A stretch of DNA of 5,509 nucleotides from Methanomassiliicoccaceae archaeon (lineage in GTDB: Archaea > Thermoplasmatota > Thermoplasmata > Methanomassiliicoccales > Methanomethylophilaceae). The translations under genes were made by a program, and so were the position numbers. Shown in pieces: positions 1 through 5,378 of the stretch (its first letter is position 1; the number at the start of each line of letters is the position of its first letter). The notes under the pieces were generated by a model. It did no database searches. It saw only the letters and a program-made list of their open reading frames with translations, and was not told the origin of the DNA. The stretch lies in contig WQZJ01000078.1 in assembly GCA_009780795.1 (NCBI GenBank), forward strand, positions 1 through 5,509. The letters run 5' to 3'.

Positions 1-1
1 G

Positions 2-1351
2 AGGGCGGTCGTCCTCGCCAAAGCGAGAGGGGACGCCGTGTTCCATGACGGTGACGCCGTCCTGCTCCCTGCGCTGGAGACGGTGGCGGTAATCGCGATA
101 GAGGATGAGATCCGGCCGGACTGCAGGGAGACCATAGAGACGTTCCTGGCCAACGACATGGAGATAAGGATACTGTCCGGTGATGATCCCGCGGCGGTGA
201 ACGCACTGTTCACGATCGCCGGGCTGCCCGGAGAGAGGAAGATACTTTCCGGGGACGAACTGGAGAGGCTCAGCGACAGTGAGCGCACGAGACGCATACT
301 TGAGACGAACATCTTCGGGCGCATGAGGCCCGACCATAAGGAATTGGTCGTAGAGGAGCTAAAGAAGAGCGGCCGTTACGTTGCGATGATAGGGGACGGT
401 GTGAACGATGTGCGTTCGCTGAAGGAGGCGCAGGTCGGTATAGCGTTGCAGAGCGGCAGCGGTGCGGCGCGGAGCGTTGCTGATATGGTACTGGTGTCCG
501 ACAGGTTCTCGGCGCTGCCCAAGGCGCTCACCGAAGGTAATCGAACGGTATCCGCCATGAGGGACATATTGAAGGTGTACATAGCCCGGAACTTCGTCAT
601 AGCGATGATGATCTTCCTCATAGCCGTTATATTCCAGGCACCGCCGCTGGTGCCCATAACATCGGCGTTCTACGCCTTCGTCAGCCTCTCGGTGGCATCG
701 TTCTTCATGGTCATATGGGCGAAACCGTCCAAACTGGAGGGCTCCGTACTGCCGGATGTTTTGAGATTCGCTATACCGATGGCGGTGCTCGTATCGTTAT
801 TCGGACTGATAACGTACAGTCTGTTCTACGTGGGCGAGTACAATGGTCTGTTCGATGTCATACTGACGGACGATCAGCTGAGGCTGTTCTGGTGGGCGGG
901 CGGCGAGCACAGCGGTCTTGATATGACCCTGTTCTCGGACCTTGAGAAGACGAAGATGATGGCGGAGATATTCGGAAGGAATGCATTGCTCGTCTTCCTG
1001 ATGGCCGCAGGTCTGATACAGGTGATGATGGTCATACCGCGCTTCAAGTTCTTCTCCATAGATGGCAGGGTGAACAAGGACATCAAACCGACGATACTCG
1101 TGTTCCTGCTGTTCGGCCTGATGGCACTGGCCTACTGGGCCGCGTGGCAGTACGAGATCGCTGCTGAGGTGTTCTGTCTGTACATACTGCCGTGGTATTC
1201 GTACGTCATGATCGCGGTCATGGTCATAATATGGTTCTTCTTCTCCAGATGGGCGCTCAGGAGGGGTTTCCTGAGATCGTTCACCGGTTTCACGGAACGG
1301 CTGTACTCGATGCAGCTAAGGAGCATAAGAAGGAAAAGGGACGGTCAGTAA
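2..1351 (+). CDS. Cation-transporting P-type ATPase, C-terminal part (5' end outside window)
   Basis: ATP-driven ion pump of the cytoplasmic membrane. The frame is open from base 2, so the GTG at 38 is only an internal codon and the true start lies upstream. About 449 residues are visible. The P domain shows an SGDDP motif (bases 167-181), FGRMRP before a conserved lysine, and the HAD hinge MIGDGVNDV (386-412) that holds the Mg-binding aspartates. The phosphorylated DKTGT motif must lie before the window. Six hydrophobic segments follow, at about visible residues 196-217, 219-243, 256-278, 328-346, 363-383 and 391-416, matching M5-M10 of type II pumps. The roughly 48-residue loop between the third and fourth corresponds to the long outside M7-M8 loop. 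The EDEIRPD start of the P domain and the overall pattern resemble mycobacterial CtpE-like HAD-IC pumps (calcium uptake is reported for CtpE). The ion moved here cannot be read from this part. It ends in a basic cytoplasmic tail and overlaps the opposing exonuclease gene by 7 bases. Confidence 0.92.
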   Translation, partial: RAVVLAKARGDAVFHDGDAVLLPALETVAVIAIEDEIRPDCRETIETFLANDMEIRILSGDDPAAVNALFTIAGLPGERKILSGDELERLSDSERTRRILETNIFGRMRPDHKELVVEELKKSGRYVAMIGDGVNDVRSLKEAQVGIALQSGSGAARSVADMVLVSDRFSALPKALTEGNRTVSAMRDILKVYIARNFVIAMMIFLIAVIFQAPPLVPITSAFYAFVSLSVASFFMVIWAKPSKLEGSVLPDVLRFAIPMAVLVSLFGLITYSLFYVGEYNGLFDVILTDDQLRLFWWAGGEHSGLDMTLFSDLEKTKMMAEIFGRNALLVFLMAAGLIQVMMVIPRFKFFSIDGRVNKDIKPTILVFLLFGLMALAYWAAWQYEIAAEVFCLYILPWYSYVMIAVMVIIWFFFSRWALRRGFLRSFTGFTERLYSMQLRSIRRKRDGQ

Positions 1352-1938
1352 TTACCGGTTCTGTGCAATTCCAAAAGTATGTGTGACGCCATCACCGCGT
1401 CGCTCAGCGCCCTGTGCGATTGCTTTCCGTGTATGTCGGCCGGGTCCCCCTTGACTATCATCCGATACGCTTCTTCGAGCTTCGGCCATTTGTACTCCTC
1501 ATAGAGTCCCGGAAGCTTGCACACGTCCCTTGATGCGATCATCACGCATCTGAATGGTATGAACTTCCCCCTCAGGGACCAAGGTTCCCGATACAGGAAT
1601 TTATCGAGATCGAACGCAATGTTGAATGACGTCACGTTCCTGTTTCCCAGTATACGAGTGATGTCGGCGATCACGTCCTTTTCAGAAGGTGCCTCAGCGA
1701 CCATTTCCAGCGTGAGATCGGTATTCTCGAATATCCATGCATGCCTGAGCCTCTCGTTCCATCCGGATACGTCGTGACCGACCACCGAGGAGTATACCTC
1801 TTCCACCTTGTCGCCGCCCAGCGTCACCTTGCATATCGCGATGTCAACGATCTTATCCTTCGGGGCACCGTCGAGACCTGTCGTCTCAGTATCGACCACA
1901 AAGACCTCGGTCCTGCAGAAATCATCAAGCGTTGCCAT
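1345..1938 (-). CDS. DnaQ-like 3'-5' exonuclease (DEDDh family)
   Basis: A 197-residue stand-alone exonuclease of the RNase T/DnaQ fold, which removes nucleotides from 3' ends of DNA or RNA with two metal ions. All catalytic residues are visible: Exo I VDTETTG (Asp16, Glu18), Exo II SFNIAFD (Asp110), and Exo III SHRALSDA (His175, Asp180), which is the DEDDh type. The length fits a single catalytic domain with no polymerase, BRCT or helicase part. The ATG at 1938 is chosen because a perfect GGAGGT lies 5 bases before it. The start sits inside the 3' end of the upstream membrane-protein gene (14-base overlap), so the two are probably co-transcribed and translationally coupled. The 3' end overlaps the ATPase gene tail to tail. 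Proofreading partner, oligoribonuclease-like or DNA-repair roles are all possible. The sequence supports the enzyme class, not the substrate. Confidence 0.9.
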   Translation of the reverse strand: MATLDDFCRTEVFVVDTETTGLDGAPKDKIVDIAICKVTLGGDKVEEVYSSVVGHDVSGWNERLRHAWIFENTDLTLEMVAEAPSEKDVIADITRILGNRNVTSFNIAFDLDKFLYREPWSLRGKFIPFRCVMIASRDVCKLPGLYEEYKWPKLEEAYRMIVKGDPADIHGKQSHRALSDAVMASHILLELHRTGNY

Positions 1939-2356
1939 TTTCGACCTCCTTTTCCTCTTTATCCGAACATGTCATCATGATGGACCTCACCGATATGACG
2001 TTATACACGGTTATCGCCATGACGGCGCACATGAACACCGCCAATACACCGAACATCCTGGACCTCGGCTTTTCGGCGGACACCGTTTCACCGTCCGTGT
2101 CCGGCGGACCTTCCGGTTCCGTTACGGACGGTTCCTCCTCGGAAACGGGTTCGCCGAGATGCGTTATCATCTCCGTGCCCGCAGCTAGGACAAACATCGG
2201 CGGAATCTTATAACTATCGCTACCGTTCCTGCCGATCGTCATCATTCCGTTCTCGGGTACGGAATCGTCAGTCACCGTGTCCGCCGTCTGGACGAGAGAG
2301 ATCGATGAGACCGATATCATCAGTATCACCGTCACCGCTGCCAATAGTTTCTTCAT
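1925..2356 (-). CDS. Hypothetical secreted/membrane-anchored protein with signal peptide and C-terminal membrane segment
   Basis: Function not recognised. The ATG at 2356 gives 143 residues beginning MKKLLAAVTVILMIS, a typical signal peptide or N-terminal anchor (about residues 1-25). A more upstream in-frame ATG at 2416 would add 20 residues encoded by the AT-rich promoter region and would bury the signal sequence, so it is rejected. An extracytoplasmic stretch of about 75 residues follows. Its second half (about 68-97) is acidic and rich in Pro, Glu, Ser and Thr, like a flexible wall spacer. One membrane helix lies at about 101-122, and a short, very acidic tail (DKEEKEVENGNA) closes the protein on the likely cytoplasmic side. 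A purine-rich AGGAAAGAGG precedes the ATG as a plausible ribosome site. It overlaps the exonuclease gene by 14 bases, an odd pairing with no obvious functional link. No catalytic motif or cysteine pair is visible. Confidence 0.75.
   Translation of the reverse strand: MKKLLAAVTVILMISVSSISLVQTADTVTDDSVPENGMMTIGRNGSDSYKIPPMFVLAAGTEMITHLGEPVSEEEPSVTEPEGPPDTDGETVSAEKPRSRMFGVLAVFMCAVMAITVYNVISVRSIMMTCSDKEEKEVENGNA
1944..1949 (-). promoter_or_regulatory. Shine-Dalgarno site of the exonuclease gene
   Basis: The minus strand reads GGAGGT five bases before the exonuclease ATG and within the last codons of the preceding gene. It fixes the start codon and supports translation from a shared transcript rather than a leaderless one. 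Confidence 0.8.
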
Positions 2357-2365
2357 CCTCTTTCC

Positions 2366-2406
2366 TAATAGTATTGTAAGTATATTAGATATATAATAGT
2401 ATATTA
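2366..2406. repeat. Short AGTATATTA / TAATAGTAT direct repeats in divergent promoter region
   Basis: AGTATATTA occurs exactly at 2379-2387 and 2398-2406, 19 bases apart. TAATAGTAT occurs at 2366-2374 and 2394-2402, 28 bases apart. The repeats lie between two divergent genes and overlap the probable minus-strand TATA box. They could be operator sites for a regulator, or merely low-complexity AT sequence. Confidence 0.4.
2388..2398 (-). promoter_or_regulatory. Probable TATA box for the membrane protein-exonuclease unit
   Basis: The minus strand reads TATTATATATC. Transcription starting about 26 bases downstream, near 2367, would give a short leader of about 11 bases that just contains the purine-rich AGGAAAGAGG before the ATG at 2356. 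The region is so AT-rich that neighbouring TATA-like words cannot be excluded. Confidence 0.45.
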
Positions 2407-2415
2407 AAAGAATCA

Positions 2416-2425
2416 CATATATATC
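2416..2425 (+). promoter_or_regulatory. TATA box for the ubiquitin-like protein gene (leaderless transcript)
   Basis: CATATATATC is centred about 25 bases before the ATG at 2446, with a purine-rich AAAAGAAT (BRE-like) just upstream. This is the distance expected between an archaeal TATA box and the transcription start, so transcription probably begins at or next to the A of the start codon. No Shine-Dalgarno site precedes that ATG, which agrees. Confidence 0.6.
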
Positions 2426-2445
2426 CTGTTCTCATTGATGGCTGT

Positions 2446-2637
2446 ATGGCAGAGATGGTCATAAAAGGAGAAACGATCACCGTCGGCGACGGTATGACCA
2501 TAGAGGACGTTATGCTCTCCCTGGGAAAGCATCCGGACGCCTTCCTTTACCTTTTGGACGGAAGGCCGATACCTATGACTACGCATCTCACGGAAAACAT
2601 GAAAGTGGATGCGCTCAGGGTCGCGTCCGGCGGATGA
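2446..2637 (+). CDS. MoaD/ThiS-family ubiquitin-like sulfur carrier or small archaeal modifier (SAMP-like)
   Basis: A 63-residue beta-grasp protein ending in Ala-Ser-Gly-Gly. In this family the C-terminal Gly-Gly is adenylated by an E1-like enzyme (MoeB/ThiF/UbaA) and then carries sulfur as a thiocarboxylate or is joined to target lysines. The visible pattern fits ThiS/MoaD: a first beta hairpin (VIKGETITVGDGMT), a helix starting IEDVMLSLG, a central strand FLYLLDGRPIP, and a final strand VDALRVASGG. The length matches ThiS (about 65) and is shorter than typical MoaD (about 80). Archaea generally make the thiazole without ThiS, so tRNA thiolation, molybdo/tungstopterin synthesis or protein tagging are more likely roles. 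No activating enzyme is in the window. ATG 2446 is supported by the TATA box spacing; a second in-frame ATG at 2455 is possible. The stop codon abuts that of the opposing CobQ-like gene. Confidence 0.82.
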   Translation: MAEMVIKGETITVGDGMTIEDVMLSLGKHPDAFLYLLDGRPIPMTTHLTENMKVDALRVASGG

Positions 2638-3444
2638 TCATTCCGATGTCACTCTGAATATCGAATGCATGTCAATATTCTCGTTCGCTGTATCAAGGAT
2701 GCTGTCCAGGGAGCCTATGAATGAGTTTATCTCATCGTCGCTGTACGTTCTTATCCCGTCCTCCGATGAATCTTCCTCCGGAAGTCTCACGTTCACGTGA
2801 GGCATGACCCCGAAGCATCTCATCCCTGTGAGAGATTCGATACGTTCTATGCCGCTTCTCAAAATGTCCTTGTCTCCGTAGTACTTGTTTATTATGAACC
2901 CTTTCAGAAGGTGTCTGTTCTTCTCCTCGATCAGGCGCCATGTTCCGTATAATCCTGCGAACACACCGCCTCTCTCAATGTTGCCGATCAGTACCATCGG
3001 TATCTGGCGCTCGGCCGCGAATCCTACGTTCGCTATGTCATGATCCCTCAGATTTATCTCCGCAGCGGAGCCTGAACCTTCGGCGACGACCGCCTCGTAC
3101 ATATCGCACAGCTCATCATACGACGCCACCGCATGAGCCAGCAGTTCCTTTCGGGGCATTCTTCCTGTCTCTCTGCCATTCAGCAGCAGCTTCAGCTTCC
3201 CGTCCTCCGCTTTCAGGAGGACCGGGTTCATCCTCACGTCCGGCTCTATGTCGGAGGCCCATGCCTGAAGTGCCTGTCCTGTACCGATCTCATCGCCGTC
3301 AGCCGTTCTGAACGATGTGGACGAAAGATTCAGCGCCTTGAACGGTGCGACCATGATCATTTTCCTTCTGAGGTAACGGCAGAACAACGCGGTCATTAGC
3401 GTTTTACCCGCGTTGGACGTGGTGCCGACGAAAAGTAACCTCAT
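2638..3444 (-). CDS. CobQ/CbiP-like ligase-domain protein lacking the glutamine amidotransferase domain
   Basis: A 268-residue paralogue of cobyric acid synthase. It has the P-loop GTTSNAGKT (7-15), the CobQ strand DGDEIGTGQALQA (49-61), MNPVLLK (72-78), AEGSGSAAEINLRD (121-134), NIERGGVFA (155-163), GFIINKYYGD (182-191) and the domain-closing LPEEDS (221-226). A full CobQ (about 490 residues) would continue into a class I glutamine amidotransferase. Here that domain is absent, with no Cys nucleophile motif. Residues 234-264 instead resemble the final helix region of CobQ (YSDDEINSFIGSLDSIL, then NENIDMHSIF), which matches the tail of the upstream gene. It probably binds ATP and a corrinoid precursor, but needs ammonia or a partner amidotransferase to act as an amidase. 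A perfect GGAGGT and an ATGA overlap couple it to the full-length CobQ upstream. A regulatory, chaperone or alternative-substrate role is equally open. It is closer to CobQ than to dethiobiotin synthetase because of the EG(A/S)GSxAEINL signature. Confidence 0.82.
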   Translation of the reverse strand: MRLLFVGTTSNAGKTLMTALFCRYLRRKMIMVAPFKALNLSSTSFRTADGDEIGTGQALQAWASDIEPDVRMNPVLLKAEDGKLKLLLNGRETGRMPRKELLAHAVASYDELCDMYEAVVAEGSGSAAEINLRDHDIANVGFAAERQIPMVLIGNIERGGVFAGLYGTWRLIEEKNRHLLKGFIINKYYGDKDILRSGIERIESLTGMRCFGVMPHVNVRLPEEDSSEDGIRTYSDDEINSFIGSLDSILDTANENIDMHSIFRVTSE

Positions 3445-5246
3445 CTGCAGACCTCCAGCATCTTGTTGAATGCGTTCATATCGATGGACGATCCCACCGC
3501 ATCGGCCAGCTTGTCCAGCGTCTCATCGAGTATCTTATCGTAACTTACATCTGAATATCCGGACGGGACGTACTTTCCGGTCATTTTTAATATGTGCCGT
3601 CTGAACCCGGGTTCGTCGAACAGGCCATGCACGTACGTGCCGAACAGTTTTTCACCGACATCTGCGGAACCCTCGTTCACCGACGGGGATTTGAAGAATG
3701 ACAAAGTGAACAAAGGTTGTGCGTTAGTCTCCGTACATCCGGAATATGCCTCATAACCTTTCATATCCTCGCCGGTCAGCGCAAGCTTCCCTTTCACCTG
3801 TCTCTTCGTTTCCTCGTTACCTGTCCATTTCACCGTTGCGTCGAACAGACCGAGCCCTCCGGCGCATGGTGCACCCGTACCTGAGAACGATGCACACATG
3901 ATCTGATAGCCTCCGCATATCCCGACAATCGGTACCTTTCCTTTCATAGCGATCACGGAAACGTCCATCCCGGATGAGCGCATCCATTCCACTGACGCCT
4001 TGATGTCCTTGGTGCCCGGTATTATTATAACGTCCGCATCGTAAAGATCTCTCGGATCTTCAGTGTACTTTATGTGAACGTTCTCATGGTACAACGGATC
4101 GAGATCGGTGAAATTCGCTATCTTCGGCAGTTTGAGAACGATCACGTTGATCTTCCCTTCCTTACCCTCAGACCGGTTCATGGTCATCGAATCCTCGGCG
4201 GGCATCGGAAGGTCCAGATGAGGTACCACTCCAAGGACGGGTATCCCTAGGATCGACTCTATTTCCTTGATGCCGCTGTCAAGCGATGAGGCGTCACCGT
4301 GCATGTTGTTGAATATTATCCCTTTGACCCTTTTTCTGTCGTCATCCGCCAGTAACTCCACTGTACCGAGGGCGTATGCGAACGCCCCTCCCCATTTCAT
4401 GTTCACGACCAATATGCAATCCGCATCCGCCATCTCGGCGGCCCGCATGTTGGCGATATCCCTGTGATAGATGTTTATCTCCGCCGGTGATCCTGCCCCT
4501 TCCATGACTACGTACTCGTACCTGTCCTTCTGCAGCCTTATGCTCTCCCTGACGGCTTCCGTGCCTTTCGACGGTATGAAATCTTCGTAGTACTCGTTCA
4601 CCCCGAACTCGCCGAAGATCTTCCCGTGCACGATGGTCTGGGTCTTTCCGCTGCCCATCGGTTTGATGAGTATCGGGTTAACGTTGCGATCGGGATGTCT
4701 TATGCGTGCGGCCTTGGCCTGCACCATCTGTATCGATGCGACCTCTGAACCGTCGGATGCTATCATCGAGTTCAGACTCATGTTCTGAGTCTTCATCGGT
4801 GTGACAGAATATCCCTTCCGGGAAATGATGCGGCACAACGCAGCTGTGATCAGTGACTTTCCGGCATCGGAGGTCGCCCCGAGGACCATTATCGCCTTCC
4901 CCGGTACCATGAATCTTTCCTTCGCTTCTGTGAGCAGTCCTCTGAGCCTCGGATCGTCGGGTTCCCTTATCCTGAGCTCCGTGATCCTGGACGCGATGAA
5001 TCTGCACACCGGTATGCGATGAATGAAATGACAATAGACGCAGCTCCAGTACTTGCCGTTGGGGGTGTCTATGTACTCTCCGAGGTCCTCGTCCCCGCAC
5101 GGATGGAACGGACAGAAACAATACGTGCAGTCCTGTCCCTCATAGTGGCAAGGTCCGAACTTGCAGTCGGGATTCGGGCCGGTCCACCCTTTATCGATCT
5201 CACACTTTACCATTTTCAGGCAGTCCATTATGGATATATCATCCAT
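3441..5246 (-). CDS. cobQ: Cobyric acid synthase (glutamine-hydrolysing) with N-terminal cysteine-rich domain
   Basis: CobQ/CbiP converts (adenosyl)cobyrinic a,c-diamide to cobyric acid by four ATP- and glutamine-dependent amidations at side chains b, d, e and g. At 601 residues it is about 110 longer than usual because of an N-terminal extension. Residues 9-81 hold 11 cysteines, including C28-x4-CH-x5-C-x2-C-x-C-x4-C50 and C69-x2-CH, probably a zinc or Fe-S site resembling the Pfam 'cysteine-rich small domain'. The ligase domain follows: P-loop GATSDAGKS (123-131), TQNMSLNS (153-160), MEGAGSPAEIN (248-258), PAEDS (349-353). Then comes the class I amidotransferase: GICGGYQ with nucleophile Cys444 and YVHG with His540. 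The C-terminal tail (568-597) ends SIDMNAFNKML. Odd points are NMKWGGAFA (282-290) where CobQ usually has a D-x-D/E-R-GGVFA pattern, and GYEAYSG (497-503) instead of the usual GYEIHxG. ATG 5246 is used; Met7 (5228) would suit leaderless transcription from the TATA-like 5251-5258. First gene of a two-gene operon. The enzyme class is secure; the exact substrate is less so. Confidence 0.9.
   Translation of the reverse strand: MDDISIMDCLKMVKCEIDKGWTGPNPDCKFGPCHYEGQDCTYCFCPFHPCGDEDLGEYIDTPNGKYWSCVYCHFIHRIPVCRFIASRITELRIREPDDPRLRGLLTEAKERFMVPGKAIMVLGATSDAGKSLITAALCRIISRKGYSVTPMKTQNMSLNSMIASDGSEVASIQMVQAKAARIRHPDRNVNPILIKPMGSGKTQTIVHGKIFGEFGVNEYYEDFIPSKGTEAVRESIRLQKDRYEYVVMEGAGSPAEINIYHRDIANMRAAEMADADCILVVNMKWGGAFAYALGTVELLADDDRKRVKGIIFNNMHGDASSLDSGIKEIESILGIPVLGVVPHLDLPMPAEDSMTMNRSEGKEGKINVIVLKLPKIANFTDLDPLYHENVHIKYTEDPRDLYDADVIIIPGTKDIKASVEWMRSSGMDVSVIAMKGKVPIVGICGGYQIMCASFSGTGAPCAGGLGLFDATVKWTGNEETKRQVKGKLALTGEDMKGYEAYSGCTETNAQPLFTLSFFKSPSVNEGSADVGEKLFGTYVHGLFDEPGFRRHILKMTGKYVPSGYSDVSYDKILDETLDKLADAVGSSIDMNAFNKMLEVCR
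3451..3456 (-). promoter_or_regulatory. Shine-Dalgarno site of the short CobQ paralogue
   Basis: The minus strand reads GGAGGT six bases before the ATG at 3444, inside the last codons (Leu-Glu-Val-Cys-Arg) of the upstream CobQ gene. With the ATGA stop/start overlap it supports coupled translation of the two paralogues and fixes the start. Confidence 0.8.
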
Positions 5247-5250
5247 CTCG

Positions 5251-5258
5251 CATATAGA
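5251..5258 (-). promoter_or_regulatory. Possible TATA box for the cobQ operon
   Basis: The minus strand reads TCTATATG, about 26 bases before the Met7 codon of cobQ (5228) but only a few bases before the ATG at 5246. If this is the real TATA box, translation would begin at Met7 from a leaderless message. The alternative A/T-rich element at 5271-5283 fits the ATG at 5246. There is no clear Shine-Dalgarno site for either start. Confidence 0.3.
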
Positions 5259-5270
5259 CTTGATTGTAAG

Positions 5271-5283
5271 ATTTTTGAAAAAT
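5271..5283. promoter_or_regulatory. A/T palindrome in the cobQ upstream region (possible promoter element or operator)
   Basis: The 13-base word ATTTTTGAAAAAT is a perfect inverted repeat around a central G. It lies about 25-37 bases before the cobQ ATG at 5246, where a TATA/BRE element would sit for a leaderless transcript. Two direct copies of ATACGGA (5282-5288 and 5297-5303) adjoin it. It could be a TATA-like element, a repressor site or chance. A short hairpin terminator is unlikely, since no gene ends here. Confidence 0.3.
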
Positions 5284-5378
5284 ACGGAAACGGTCGATAC
5301 GGATCGTTCCTCGGACAGGTCTTCAGAGAGAATCTGATATCACAATGCTTTTGTTCACGTATATGCTATGCGTAGAAT

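Noticed and set aside
2357..2416. Twenty-residue N-terminal extension of the membrane protein, starting at the ATG at 2416.
   Set aside because: It is encoded by the AT-rich promoter region, would push the signal peptide inside the protein, and the ATG at 2356 has a purine-rich ribosome site.
2940..3311. Plus-strand open frame of 123 codons opposite the short CobQ paralogue.
   Set aside because: The composition (Arg, Pro and Ser runs) is typical of antisense frames, and the opposite strand holds conserved CobQ motifs throughout.
2638..3444. The short CobQ paralogue as a decayed pseudogene.
   Set aside because: The frame is intact, nucleotide-binding motifs are kept, the start has a perfect ribosome site, and the end has an ordered CobQ-like tail rather than a random stop.
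2638..3444. Dethiobiotin synthetase (BioD) as the identity of the short protein.
   Set aside because: It shares the P-loop fold, but the EGSGSAAEINLRD, IGTGQALQA and IERGGVFA signatures are those of the CobQ branch.
4678..5121. Minus-strand open frame of 147 codons inside cobQ in another frame.
   Set aside because: The overlapping cobQ frame carries clear P-loop and cysteine motifs. The alternative product is low-complexity, rich in Arg, His and Ser, and typical of a shadow frame.
5019..5375. Plus-strand open frame of 118 codons that ends in TAG just before the methyltransferase-like start, possibly joined to it by pyrrolysine read-through.
   Set aside because: Most of it is the antisense of the well-supported cobQ N-terminus, it has no start in the intergenic part, and its translation there shows no family resemblance. 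An ATG follows the TAG almost at once.
5247..5378. Cobalamin riboswitch upstream of cobQ.
   Set aside because: No recognisable B12-box core was seen on the minus strand, and a probable near-leaderless start leaves little room for a structured leader.
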